DNA of 64,000 bases from an uncultured Sphingomonadaceae bacterium. Lineage in GTDB: Bacteria > Pseudomonadota > Alphaproteobacteria > Sphingomonadales > Sphingomonadaceae. Below are positions 36,623 through 45,910 of this stretch, in pieces. Both the position numbers and the translations under genes were made by a program. The stretch lies in contig CANMGU010000002.1 in NCBI GenBank assembly GCA_947497455.1, positions 1,520,506 through 1,584,505 on the forward strand, in the 5' to 3' direction. The notes under the pieces are model-generated. The model did no database searches and was not told where the DNA came from. It saw only the letters and a program-made list of their open reading frames with translations. The number at the start of each line of letters is the position of its first letter. Position 1 is the first letter of the stretch.

Positions 36623-38155
36623 TCAGTCGTCGTTGAGGCGCACCGGAATAAATCTTGGCTCTCGAGCACCTTGCTTAACTTGCAACAAAACAGCTTCGCG
36701 ATTTGATCGCTTGGCAGCGCTGATAGCTTTGTCCAGATCGGCTGATGTATTCACCGGACGGCGATTGACGCTTATGATCACGGTCGTCCGTCTAATACCT
36801 TTTCGTGCAGCGTCACTATTTGGATCGACAGTCGAAACGACAACACCCTTTTGAGCCGCAGGAACGCGAATTTGACGGGCAATGGCAGGGGTCAGGTCAA
36901 CAACAGACAATCCGAGCGCTTCGGCAGTTGCTTCTGCACTTGCGCCATCTTCATCTGTGCCCATCGGATCTTCCGCATCGGGATCAAAGTTGGTTGCCAA
37001 TTCTTCTTCTGATGGACGTTCGCCCAGCGTAGCATTCACTTTTACAGTCTTTCCATCACGGAGCAATTCGATCGGAACCTTGGTGCCAACAGGCAGATTT
37101 GCAACCAGGAATGAAAGAGTTTGGTCTGGCGTAACATCGCGTCCGTTTACTTTCACGATCACATCGCCAGCCTGAATGCCGGCTTTGGATGCGCCTTCAC
37201 CAGGAACAACGCTTTGGATAAACTCTCCGCGATTCTTCTGTACACCCAGCGAGTCAGCCAGATCTTCGGTCAATGGGCTGATCTGCACACCGAGATAACC
37301 GCGCTCCACTTTTTCGCCTTTACGCAATGTATTGACGATGGGTACCGCAACTTCCGCCGGTATAGCAAAGCCGATGCCGACATTGCCACCTGTGGGGGAA
37401 ATGATCGCGTTATTAATACCAATCACGTTACCGTTCAGATCAAACATCGGGCCGCCACTATTGCCGCGGTTAATCGAAGCATCCGTCTGCAGGAACCGAT
37501 CATAGGCACCGCCTTGACCGGTATTGCGATGGATTGCTGAGACGATGCCGGTGGTGACTGTTCCGCCCAGGCCAAAGGGATTGCCAATGGCAATGACCCA
37601 GTCGCCGACACGGGCGCTTTCACTGTCACCAAATTTGACGAAAGGCAGATCTCTGTCCGCATTGATCTTCAGAACCGCAATGTCTGAAGCAGGATCGCGG
37701 CCGACCAAAGTCGCTTCATATTCGGTACGATCAGGCATGATGACCGTAATTGTTTCGATTGTGGCGTTGCGGTTGCCAGGAGCAACCACATGATTGTTAG
37801 TCACGACATAACCATCGGCAGAAATGATGAAGCCGGAACCCAAGGATTGGGCTTGACGAGTCTGATTGCCATTCCCGCCTCCACGACGGTTACCGAACAG
37901 GCCGTCAAACGGTGTACCGGCAAAGGGATTATTCCTTACACGCACGCGCTGTGTGGTGGAGATATTGACAACCGCAGGTTGCAGCTGTTCAGTCAAATCT
38001 GCAAAACTCATCGGGGCGCCTGCCCGCGGTGCAGCTGCCCTCATGATCTCGCTGTCATTTGCAGCTACCTGTGCTCCAGCGGAGCCTGCTCCGGAAAGCG
38101 TCGCGGCACCTCCAGCCAAAAGCAAAGCTGCTGAAATCCCGTAAGCGTAACGCAC
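36623..38155 (-). CDS. degP: Do-family periplasmic serine protease (DegP/HtrA)
   Basis: 510-residue periplasmic protease and chaperone for misfolded envelope proteins. It has a signal peptide (to about Ala28), the catalytic triad (His in VTNNHVV, Asp in ASDIAVLKI, Ser in NRGNSGGPMF), and two PDZ domains (about 295-385 and 420-505). A Gly/Asn-rich insertion (NRRGGGNGNQ) lies in the LA loop. It lies downstream of hflK-hflC and a small SnoaL-like gene but after 298 bases, so it probably has its own promoter. The choice between DegP, DegQ and MucD naming is arbitrary. Confidence 0.95.
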   Translation of the reverse strand: MRYAYGISAALLLAGGAATLSGAGSAGAQVAANDSEIMRAAAPRAGAPMSFADLTEQLQPAVVNISTTQRVRVRNNPFAGTPFDGLFGNRRGGGNGNQTRQAQSLGSGFIISADGYVVTNNHVVAPGNRNATIETITVIMPDRTEYEATLVGRDPASDIAVLKINADRDLPFVKFGDSESARVGDWVIAIGNPFGLGGTVTTGIVSAIHRNTGQGGAYDRFLQTDASINRGNSGGPMFDLNGNVIGINNAIISPTGGNVGIGFAIPAEVAVPIVNTLRKGEKVERGYLGVQISPLTEDLADSLGVQKNRGEFIQSVVPGEGASKAGIQAGDVIVKVNGRDVTPDQTLSFLVANLPVGTKVPIELLRDGKTVKVNATLGERPSEEELATNFDPDAEDPMGTDEDGASAEATAEALGLSVVDLTPAIARQIRVPAAQKGVVVSTVDPNSDAARKGIRRTTVIISVNRRPVNTSADLDKAISAAKRSNREAVLLQVKQGAREPRFIPVRLNDD

Positions 38156-38453
38156 TATATATTCCTCTCAATTAGTAGACATCGATCATAAACGTTCGAC
38201 ATCAAATTCGTTCACATTTGCGCAAACATCTGCCGCAGAATTTATGAACCGAATTTGAACACTAGCACAGTCATTCCTTAACATCAGCTATAAGATAAAC
38301 GTTTTTGATCCGTTCCATCAATATTTGGGAGTGGCAAATGGCTTTCGCAAGCCAAGATTAGCCAATTTGTCGAAAAAAATCACATTTCTGTAGAAAAAAC
38401 GACAATTGTAGTCGCAACGACAAAACAATCACGATTGCAGGCCATATTCTGGC

Positions 38454-38894
38454 TCAATATGTGAAATCACCATCGGTTTCGCAGGCCGGTTTGCCGATGA
38501 ACCCGAGCGATTCATTGGCCAGTTGAGTGTCAAAAAATTCGTGGACAGTAGCGATCTTGCCATCGCGAAACGTGAAGATGTGGGCGTAGCGTTGATCATA
38601 GCGTTTGCCATTTTTGGCTATGCCGCTGGCTTCCATTATCGCGGTAACGCCCTCAGGGCCTTCGTTCATGATCTTCCAATCGCTGGCGAATTGGAATTGG
38701 CCAAAGTCGAGCGCATCGAAGATCAACGGCAGAACAGTTTTGAGTGCGGCAAAGCTGTCATATCGGCCGGATATAATCGTGTTGCCAGAGACGTTGTACA
38801 CGACATCGCTATGATGCAGCGCTTCAAAAGCGTCGACATCCAACCGGGACAGCGCCTCATAATAGGCGTTTACGATGACCCGATTGGACGTCAA
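38454..38894 (-). CDS. SnoaL-like / NTF2-fold protein
   Basis: 146-residue cone-shaped alpha+beta-barrel protein of the SnoaL_2 type (NAYYEALSRLDVDAFEALH at the start; YAHIFTFRDGKIATVHEFFDT near the end). Members may be enzymes or ligand-binding proteins, so function cannot be stated. It starts 6 bases after the hflC stop on the same strand and is therefore likely part of the hflK-hflC transcript, an insertion between hflC and degP. Confidence 0.82.
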   Translation of the reverse strand: MTSNRVIVNAYYEALSRLDVDAFEALHHSDVVYNVSGNTIISGRYDSFAALKTVLPLIFDALDFGQFQFASDWKIMNEGPEGVTAIMEASGIAKNGKRYDQRYAHIFTFRDGKIATVHEFFDTQLANESLGFIGKPACETDGDFTY

Positions 38895-38900
38895 AGCCGC

Positions 38901-39752
38901 TTAACGTCCGCGGAATTGGCGCAGATACTCGTTGTCCGGTGACAATACGAAGGAAGAGCTTGGGTCGCCATCCTGTCCTTTGCGGAAGGTTGTTTCATAG
39001 CTTTTCATCGCGCGATAGAAATCATAGAAATCTGCGTCTTTGCCGAAGCTTTCTGCATAAGTCCGGGCAGCGCTCGCATCTGCTTCTGCACGAATGATCT
39101 GCGCCTGCTTTGCACCTTGTGCCTTGATCGTGCGGGCTTCCTGCTCACGCGCCGTGCGCATTCGCTGGTAGGCGCTTTCGAGCGGTGTCCCATCCGGTAA
39201 ATCGGCACGCTTGATCCGCACATCCACAATCTCTGCGCCATATTGGCGAGCGACCCGGTTCAGGCCGGTTCGGATATTATCCATCACTTGACCACGTTCG
39301 GGACTGAGCAAAGCTGCGAAAGGTCGCTTGCCGAGCTCGTTCCGCAATGCAGAACCGAGTATCGGGCGGAGTTCATCCGCTACACGGGCTTCGTTGCCAG
39401 CTGCTATGAACATCCGCAATGGATCGGTTATCCGGAAGCGTGCAAACGCATCAACCTGCAAGCGCAATTGGTCGGTCGAGAGTACCTGTTGCTGCTCCAT
39501 CTCCACGTCAAGAATACGTTTGTCGATCCATTCCACCTGTTCGATGAAAGGGAATTTGGGAAGCAGTCCGGCTCCGGTCTGGCCGAATGGAGTATTGTCC
39601 TGATAGCGATTGATGATGCGTACCGGCTCACCAAAGCGCACCACGACTCCCTGACGGGTTTCCGGTACAATGATCAATGTATTGATCAACACCAAGATCA
39701 AGCCGAACACGATAATGCTCAAAGCGACGGGATTTTTCATAATGTTACCCAT
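38901..39752 (-). CDS. hflC: Protease modulator HflC
   Basis: 283-residue SPFH/prohibitin-family protein that forms the periplasmic HflKC cage around FtsH. It has one N-terminal membrane anchor (about 8-28, LSIIVFGLILVLINTLIIV), then the SPFH domain (ETRQGVVVRFGEPVR) and a long helical part (REQEARTIKAQGAKQAQIIRAEA). Its start overlaps the hflK stop by one base (TAATG on the minus strand), so expression is coupled. Confidence 0.94.
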   Translation of the reverse strand: MGNIMKNPVALSIIVFGLILVLINTLIIVPETRQGVVVRFGEPVRIINRYQDNTPFGQTGAGLLPKFPFIEQVEWIDKRILDVEMEQQQVLSTDQLRLQVDAFARFRITDPLRMFIAAGNEARVADELRPILGSALRNELGKRPFAALLSPERGQVMDNIRTGLNRVARQYGAEIVDVRIKRADLPDGTPLESAYQRMRTAREQEARTIKAQGAKQAQIIRAEADASAARTYAESFGKDADFYDFYRAMKSYETTFRKGQDGDPSSSFVLSPDNEYLRQFRGR

Positions 39753-40843
39753 TATTTCGCCTCCACTGCTTGCGGCGCGGCTGCCTGAGCTCTTTTCCTG
39801 ATTTCCGGCAGTGGCAAATAAGGCGTTACGCCATCCGCCTCTACAATGGTTTTATCCACTTGCGACAATACACGCTCCATCGTTTCATAATACATACGCT
39901 GGCGGGTCACGCGTGGTGCCAGACGATATTCTTCATAGACCTTATCGAAGGCTGCAGATTCACCCTGTGCTTGCGCTGTCAACTGCTGTGCATAGGCACG
40001 CGCTTCGTTAAGATAGGTCTGCGCTGTCTGCTGCGCTGCAGACACTTCTTTAAACGCATCATTCACAGCGGCCGGTGGATCGGCTTTTTTGATCGCGATA
40101 CCGCGGATCACAACGCCAGCGCCGTAGCCGTCAAGCAGGGCTTGCATATTCTGTTCAACTTGCTGTTCAATCTCAGTCCGCTCCGAACCAATTGTATCGT
40201 CGAGCGTGAAATTGGCCACCGCTGCCCGCATTGCGGATTCGGCAACTTCCTTGATGGTCTCTTCCTGCTCGGCAATCTGGAACAGGAACAATTCGGGTGA
40301 CTTGATATTCCAACGTACCGAATAGGCGAGATCAACAATATTCTGGTCACCGGTCAGAATTAACTTTTCCGATTCACCGGTGGGAATATCGATCGTCCTG
40401 ATTTCTTCCACGTCGAGCTTCATGACTTGTTCAAGCGGTGCCGGGAGCGAGAAGTGCAGGCCCGGCTGCATGGTTCTGGAATAGGATCCAAAAAATGTCA
40501 CCACGCCGCGTTCCTGCGGGCTCACCCGATGGATTGATGTCAACAGCGCCCACAAGATGATGAAGGCTATTAATATTATTGGCCACCATGAACGCCCGCC
40601 GGGACGTTTCGGGATGCCGCCTTTAAATCCGCCGCCGGTTCCTTTTTTGAAAAGCTCTTCCAGTGAAGCAGCGCCGCCCTTGCCGCCGCCGCCCGAAGAG
40701 CCGCCGGAGGGATTGCCCCAAGGATTGCGGGGACCGCCACCTTTGCCATCATCTCCGCCGCCATTGCCCCAGGGGCTAGCCATGTTCAATATAGAACCCA
40801 AGAACGATTTTTGGGCCGCTTGCCCGTTAATTTTTTTATCCAT
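39752..40843 (-). CDS. hflK: Protease modulator HflK
   Basis: 363-residue partner of HflC. It has a Gly/Pro-rich cytoplasmic N-terminus (GNGGGDDGKGGGPRNPWG), a membrane helix at about 88-106 (WWPIILIAFIILWALLTSI), the SPFH domain (VSPQERGVVTFFGSY; ADPPAAVNDAFKEV) and a C-terminal helical region. ATG 40843 is the first start but has a weak ribosome site; the ATG 20 codons later (MASPWGN) is an alternative. Divergent from mrp across 71 bases. Confidence 0.94.
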   Translation of the reverse strand: MDKKINGQAAQKSFLGSILNMASPWGNGGGDDGKGGGPRNPWGNPSGGSSGGGGKGGAASLEELFKKGTGGGFKGGIPKRPGGRSWWPIILIAFIILWALLTSIHRVSPQERGVVTFFGSYSRTMQPGLHFSLPAPLEQVMKLDVEEIRTIDIPTGESEKLILTGDQNIVDLAYSVRWNIKSPELFLFQIAEQEETIKEVAESAMRAAVANFTLDDTIGSERTEIEQQVEQNMQALLDGYGAGVVIRGIAIKKADPPAAVNDAFKEVSAAQQTAQTYLNEARAYAQQLTAQAQGESAAFDKVYEEYRLAPRVTRQRMYYETMERVLSQVDKTIVEADGVTPYLPLPEIRKRAQAAAPQAVEAK

Positions 40844-40914
40844 GATTTCATTATAGGTAGCGCGGTCTCAGAAAAACAGTGTCAATCGGATAAAAGTGCA
40901 ACTATGCGAAACAA

Positions 40915-41877
40915 ATGACCGATATTTCTATGATTGAGGCGGCTCTTGAAGAAGTCGCGAGCGGAAGATTTAGCGCTGTTCGTTTTGATGATGGCCGTGT
41001 TTCCTTAGTGCTAAATGTCAGCGGATTGGATGTTCGAGATCGCGGACAGATCGAAATTGCCGTGAAGGGCAAGCTGCTGGAGCTGGATAGCGTCGAAAAA
41101 GTTGATGTGGTGATGACTGCAGAAAAAGTAGAACGCCGTCTTATCGCCATAGGCAGCGGAAAAGGTGGGGTTGGAAAATCTACCTTGTCGACGAATCTCG
41201 CGATTGCACTAAAGGCGCTAGGCCGCAAAGTCGGCATGGTCGACGCCGATATATATGGGCCGTCGCAGCCCCGTCTGTTAAATTGCGAGGGCCGTCGGCC
41301 AGAGGCGGAGGGCAAACAGTTGATCCCTGTCGCGAATGAATATGATATTCCGGTGCTGTCGATGGGTCATCTGGCGAAGCCTGGTCAAGCGATCGCCTGG
41401 CGAGGCCCTATGGCGGGTAAGGCGCTGGAGCAACTGATCAATGCCCATTGGGGCGACACCGAATATCTGATTGTCGATATGCCGCCGGGCACTGGCGATG
41501 TGCAACTGTCTATGATGCAGAATCATAAGCCTGTTGGCGCGTTGATTGTGTCGACACCACAGGATCTGGCATTGATGGATGCCGTCAGGGCGGTGGATTT
41601 GTTTGAACAGGCGAAAATTCCAATCATCGGCATGGTCGAGAATATGGCCGGTTATATCTGCCCCCATTGCGGCGAAGTCAGTGATCCTTTTGGCGCTGGT
41701 GGCGCAGAAGCTGCGGCCAAGACTATGGGCATGGCTTTCATGGGCCGGGTTCCTCTGGATATCGAAATTCGCAAGTCCAGCGACGGCGGCACACCGCCGG
41801 CCTTTTCGGATAGCCTGCAGGGAAAGGCTTTTCATGATATTGCCAAACGGCTCGCGACGTGGTTGGATGACCAATAA
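40915..41877 (+). CDS. mrp: Mrp/NBP35-family Fe-S carrier ATPase
   Basis: 320-residue P-loop protein that carries [4Fe-4S] clusters to apoproteins. The N-terminal DUF59-like domain (about 1-70) is followed by the deviant Walker A GKGGVGKST (82-90), the MVDADIYGPSQP switch, and the CxxC cluster motif (Cys249, Cys252 in YICPHCGE). All key residues are present. It is the first gene of an eleven-gene plus-strand run; the second gene starts 29 bases later behind a strong GGAGGGG site. Confidence 0.94.
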   Translation: MTDISMIEAALEEVASGRFSAVRFDDGRVSLVLNVSGLDVRDRGQIEIAVKGKLLELDSVEKVDVVMTAEKVERRLIAIGSGKGGVGKSTLSTNLAIALKALGRKVGMVDADIYGPSQPRLLNCEGRRPEAEGKQLIPVANEYDIPVLSMGHLAKPGQAIAWRGPMAGKALEQLINAHWGDTEYLIVDMPPGTGDVQLSMMQNHKPVGALIVSTPQDLALMDAVRAVDLFEQAKIPIIGMVENMAGYICPHCGEVSDPFGAGGAEAAAKTMGMAFMGRVPLDIEIRKSSDGGTPPAFSDSLQGKAFHDIAKRLATWLDDQ

Positions 41878-41906
41878 GCCAATCACGGGGAGGGGAAATA
41901 CCTGTC

Positions 41907-42344
41907 ATGCCTTTGGAAACAGATCAGGAAATCGCCCGTCTGCTGACTGAAACAAAACGCATTGCCCTTGTAGGAGCGTCCGCCAAACCGGAGCGCGCCA
42001 GCAACCGCATACTAAAATTTCTGTTGGATCAAGGCTATGATGTTGTGCCTGTGAATCCCGGAATTGCAGGGCAGGAATTGCATGGCACGATGGTTGCGGC
42101 GTCTTTGGATGCAATTACAGGTCCGATTGACATGGTTGACATTTTTCGCAATTCGGCGGCGGCAGGTGGTGTCGCAGATGAAGCCATAGCCATTGGCGCA
42201 AAATCCATCTGGATGCAGCTTGGCGTGATCAATCGTCCTGCCGTAGAACGGGCTGAAGAGGCTGGTCTGGATGTGGTGATGGATCGCTGCCCGAAGATTG
42301 AAATTCCTCGACTTGGTTTGATGAAAGGCGATAATGCCAACTGA
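41907..42344 (+). CDS. CoA-binding protein, YccU family
   Basis: 145-residue Rossmann-fold protein with the CoA_binding domain (RIALVGASAKPERASNRILKFL in the first half; VDIFRNSAAAGGVADEAI; CPKIEIPRL at the end). The ribosome site GGAGGGG at about 41887-41894 is strong. The precise role of the family is not known. The last eleven bases overlap the start of the next gene. Confidence 0.9.
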   Translation: MPLETDQEIARLLTETKRIALVGASAKPERASNRILKFLLDQGYDVVPVNPGIAGQELHGTMVAASLDAITGPIDMVDIFRNSAAAGGVADEAIAIGAKSIWMQLGVINRPAVERAEEAGLDVVMDRCPKIEIPRLGLMKGDNAN

Positions 42345-44634
42345 GACCAAAACAGAGGCGGGACCGGAAGAGGGGCAGAACAGCGCCAAATTCTTCACCC
42401 GTCGAAACTTCCTCATCGGAGGCAGTGCGGCAGCTGGACTAACGCTGGCCTGGGCCATTTGGCCGCGCGCTTATGAGCCGAACATCAGCGCTGCAGAGAA
42501 TGAAGTGATATTCGGCGCCTATCTGAAAATTTCGAAAGAAGGCCAGGTCACGGTTGTGGTGCCCCAGAGTGAAATGGGCCAGGGCGTCTACACGATGTTG
42601 CCGCAGATTTTGGCCGATGAACTGGGCGCGGACTGGCGGACGATTGCGGTGGAGCCAGCGCCGATTAACCCGCTCTACGCCAATGATCTGTTGGCACAAC
42701 AATGGGCAGAAACGTTACTTCCGGCGGGTGCCGGGACTTTGACCAAGGAAGAAGCCGCGCGTTGGGTTGCGAAAAACATTGCCACCCGCAATGACTTTAT
42801 CGTTACTGCAGATTCCGCATCTATTCCCGCTTATGCAAGCAGCTTCCGGGAAGCTGGCGCCGCCGCGCGGGTCTTGCTCAGTAAGGCTGCTGCCAAAAGA
42901 TGGGAGGTCGAGTGGGAAGCCTGCACATCGGAGAACGGTTTTATACAAAACGGGGAGAACAAACTCCGGTTTGGCGAACTGGTCGCAGATGCGCTTCAGC
43001 AGGAGTTACCAGACCCGGTGCCGCTCCTTTCCAGCCCCGCAGATAATCTGGTCGGTCAGGATCTACCGCGGCTGGATATGCCATCGAAACTTGACGGTTC
43101 GGCAAATTTCGCCGGCGATATCCGCTTGCCAGACATGGTCTATGCGTCAATCCGGCAAGGGCCTATTGGCGCAACGCGATTAAAGTCCTTCAACCGGGAA
43201 GGGGCAAACAAGATTGTAGGGCTGGTTGATGTGGTGGAACATGATCAGTGGATCGCGGCAGTGGCCACCAATTGGTGGGCGGCCAATGATGCGCTCGATA
43301 AAATGAGTCCGATGTTTGAAACAACTGGCTTGCTGCCGGATAGTGACAAGATGGATGCAGCGCTCGATACTGCCCTGGAGGAGGGGGAGGGTGTTAGATT
43401 TGCGAGCCGCGGAGAAACCAATCCCGCCTTTGAAGAATTTCAAAATGTTCGGGCGCGCTATCAGGCAGATGCGGCAGTGCATGCGCCCATTGAAACCCGC
43501 ACGGCGACTGCTGACTATAAAAACGGTCGTCTCGAACTCTGGTTGGCGACACAAGCCCCTGCTGCTGCCGTACAGGCGGCGGCTAAAGCGATTGGCATCA
43601 GCACCGACAATGTAACCCTTTATCCCATGCTCGCCGGAGGATCATTCGGCCGCAATCTCGATAGTAAGATTGCGGCACAAGTTTCTATAATCGCTGAAAA
43701 AATTGGTCGTCCAGTGCAGTTAATGTGGTCACGTACAGAAGAAATGATGCATGATCACTACCGGCCGCCAGCCTATGCCCGACTTGACGCGGCAACCGAC
43801 AAAGCGGGCCGGATCCAAGCGCTTCAAATCAAGATTGCTGCGCCGGCCTCGGGGCGAGAACAAAGCAAACGCGTCGTTCGAGGAATGGACGAAATTGCTG
43901 CTATGCGCGCGTCGATTGATGAGGCGGATGTCAAAGCGGTTGAGGGTGCAGATGTGCAGTATAACATCTCCAATTTCTCGCTGGATCATCATCCTGCCTA
44001 TATCGGTGCGCCAACTGGCAACTGGCGCAGCAACGCGCATAGCTACAATGCCTTTTTTGTTGAATCCTTTATTGATGAATTGGCGGCCAGAGCCAAAATT
44101 GAACCTTTATCTTACCGGATGCAAATGATGTCCGGCCGCCCGCGTCTGGCTCGTTGCTTGACCGGCGTGGCTGCGATGGCGGGATGGGACGGGGGGCTTG
44201 ATGGTAGCGGGCAAGGCCTCGCCTGTCATTCCATGCGCGGTGGTCATATTGCCGTCATCGTGAGTGCCAATCGCGGCGAGAGCGGATTGAGAGTAAGGCG
44301 CATTTCTGCGACTGTTGACGTCGGACGAATTATCCATCCTGATATCGCGCGGCAACAGATTGAGGGCGGCATTATATATGGTCTCGCTATGGCGTTAGGA
44401 TCGTCAACACGGTTTAACGGCGGTATAGCGGACGCAAGACGGTTGAGCGATTTAGCTCTTCCAAGGCTGGCAGAAACTCCAGTTATACAGGTAGAATTTA
44501 TTCGCAGTGAAGAGGACCCGGTAGGCGTCGAGGAAATTGGCGTTCCAGCCGTGGCCCCCGCCATTGCTAATGCTCTTTTTTCGGCCACCGGCACTCGTTT
44601 TCGTCAGTTGCCGCTTTTCGCAGAGGCGTCTTAA
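42334..44634 (+). CDS. Orphan molybdopterin-binding oxidoreductase subunit, IorB-like
   Basis: 766-residue large subunit of the xanthine dehydrogenase/aldehyde oxidase superfamily, of the periplasmic isoquinoline 1-oxidoreductase beta-subunit type. A Tat signal is present (FTRRNFLIGG, twin Arg at 23-24). Repeated molybdopterin-binding segments include VPQSEMGQGVYTMLPQ, GGSFGRN and GAPTGNWRSNAH, and the C-terminal active-site segment EEIGVPAVAPAIANA carries the catalytic Glu. The small [2Fe-2S] subunit (IorA) normally encoded next to it is absent here, so it needs a partner elsewhere or works differently. The substrate is unknown. It sits inside an operon of unrelated housekeeping genes. Confidence 0.9.
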   Translation: MPTETKTEAGPEEGQNSAKFFTRRNFLIGGSAAAGLTLAWAIWPRAYEPNISAAENEVIFGAYLKISKEGQVTVVVPQSEMGQGVYTMLPQILADELGADWRTIAVEPAPINPLYANDLLAQQWAETLLPAGAGTLTKEEAARWVAKNIATRNDFIVTADSASIPAYASSFREAGAAARVLLSKAAAKRWEVEWEACTSENGFIQNGENKLRFGELVADALQQELPDPVPLLSSPADNLVGQDLPRLDMPSKLDGSANFAGDIRLPDMVYASIRQGPIGATRLKSFNREGANKIVGLVDVVEHDQWIAAVATNWWAANDALDKMSPMFETTGLLPDSDKMDAALDTALEEGEGVRFASRGETNPAFEEFQNVRARYQADAAVHAPIETRTATADYKNGRLELWLATQAPAAAVQAAAKAIGISTDNVTLYPMLAGGSFGRNLDSKIAAQVSIIAEKIGRPVQLMWSRTEEMMHDHYRPPAYARLDAATDKAGRIQALQIKIAAPASGREQSKRVVRGMDEIAAMRASIDEADVKAVEGADVQYNISNFSLDHHPAYIGAPTGNWRSNAHSYNAFFVESFIDELAARAKIEPLSYRMQMMSGRPRLARCLTGVAAMAGWDGGLDGSGQGLACHSMRGGHIAVIVSANRGESGLRVRRISATVDVGRIIHPDIARQQIEGGIIYGLAMALGSSTRFNGGIADARRLSDLALPRLAETPVIQVEFIRSEEDPVGVEEIGVPAVAPAIANALFSATGTRFRQLPLFAEAS

Positions 44635-44635
44635 C

Positions 44636-45646
44636 ATGCAAACTCTTGATCATTTGCCAGAGGGGCATCCACCGGTTGCCGCCGGGAAGGTCGGCTTGTT
44701 GCTGGTCAATCTGGGCACACCCGACGCACCCGATAAAAAAGCGGTTAAACGCTATCTGAAAGAATTTCTGTCAGACAAGCGCGTAGTCGAAATCCCCGAT
44801 ATCCTATGGCAGCCGATCTTGCGCGGTATCATATTGAACACACGACCCAAAAAGTCTGCGCATGCTTATGGTCTGGTGTGGACCGATGAAGGATCGCCAC
44901 TTGCTGTCTATACGCGGCGTCAGGCAGAGGCCTTGGCAGGTAAATATGGCGATAACGTGCATGTTGATTGGGCCATGCGCTACGGTAATCCCAGCATTCT
45001 CAGTCGGATGCAGGCCATGAAGGAGGCGGGATGCGAGCGGATTCTAGTGGCCCCGCTTTACCCGCAATATAGTGGGGCGACCACGGCCAGTGTGCATGAC
45101 GCGGTTTTCGATGCGGTCAAGGCGATGCGCTGGCATCCGGCGATCCGCACATTGCCGCCTTATCATGATGATCCCGCTTATATTGCTGCATTGAAATCCA
45201 GTGTTGAAACTGGCTTAGCGGCGCTCGATTTCGAACCGGATGCAGTGATTGCCAGTTTCCATGGAATGCCAAAGCGGACATTGGAATTGGGCGATCCCTA
45301 TCATTGCCACTGTCAGAAAACCGCGCGCTTGCTTTCCGAAGCGATGGGGCGGGATCTGACGATCGCGTTCCAGTCGCGCTTTGGTCCGGCAAAATGGCTG
45401 GAGCCCGCCACGGATCTGACGCTCGAGGAACTTGCAAAAGCCGGCAAGAAAAAGGTCGCGATTTTTGCGCCCGGTTTCTCCAGCGACTGTCTTGAAACCT
45501 GTGAAGAACTGGCAATCCGCGGCAAGGAAGACTTTGAGGAAGCTGGTGGGGAGCGCTTTGCCTATATCCCTTGTCTCAATGACAGCGATATGGGTATCGA
45601 TCTGCTGGATACGCTAATGCGCCGGGAATTGGCCGGATGGATTTAG
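44636..45646 (+). CDS. hemH: Ferrochelatase
   Basis: Inserts Fe2+ into protoporphyrin IX in the last step of haem synthesis. 336 residues. Family motifs: GLLLVNLGTPDAP at the N-terminus, the metal-site His in SFHGMPKRT, the Tyr-His region DPYHCHCQ, FQSRFGPAKWL, and APGFSSDCLET with the conserved Glu. The ATG at 44636 is one base after the stop of the upstream gene. The longer frame upstream overlaps that gene and is not coding. Relevant to the haem-rich locus further downstream only in a general way. Confidence 0.95.
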   Translation: MQTLDHLPEGHPPVAAGKVGLLLVNLGTPDAPDKKAVKRYLKEFLSDKRVVEIPDILWQPILRGIILNTRPKKSAHAYGLVWTDEGSPLAVYTRRQAEALAGKYGDNVHVDWAMRYGNPSILSRMQAMKEAGCERILVAPLYPQYSGATTASVHDAVFDAVKAMRWHPAIRTLPPYHDDPAYIAALKSSVETGLAALDFEPDAVIASFHGMPKRTLELGDPYHCHCQKTARLLSEAMGRDLTIAFQSRFGPAKWLEPATDLTLEELAKAGKKKVAIFAPGFSSDCLETCEELAIRGKEDFEEAGGERFAYIPCLNDSDMGIDLLDTLMRRELAGWI

Positions 45647-45900
45647 AACGGGATGATATTTTTCATCCGCCGGTGAAGCGCAGCATCACAATTGCGGGAC
45701 ACCAAACGTCAATCACACTGGAACCTCTGTTCTGGGAGCTGCTCCGCTTGGCGTCGGACAAACGGGAGCTGCCAATCAATGCTTTGGTCGCGCAGATTGA
45801 TGTGCAGCGACTGGATGCCGATGAACCGCCCGGGCTTGCCACAGCCATTCGTTTGTGGGTGACGCATGATCTGCTTGGAAATTCCGTCCAAGCCGACTAA
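45637..45900 (+). CDS. Ribbon-helix-helix domain protein
   Basis: 87-residue protein of the RHH_4 family (KRSITIAGHQTSITLEPLFWELLRLAS, in parts, then LNAL-type helix PINALVAQIDVQR). The family has a MetJ/Arc-like fold and is thought to bind DNA, but targets are unknown. Its ATG overlaps the last ten bases of hemH, and crcB follows after 10 bases, so it is embedded in the operon. Confidence 0.82.
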   Translation: MDLERDDIFHPPVKRSITIAGHQTSITLEPLFWELLRLASDKRELPINALVAQIDVQRLDADEPPGLATAIRLWVTHDLLGNSVQAD

Positions 45901-45910
45901 GGCATCAGCC

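Noticed and set aside
38156..38453. EcfG-type (GGAAC-N16-CGTT) promoter upstream of degP
   Set aside because: Partial boxes exist on the minus strand, but their spacings (10 or 15 bases) do not fit the consensus.
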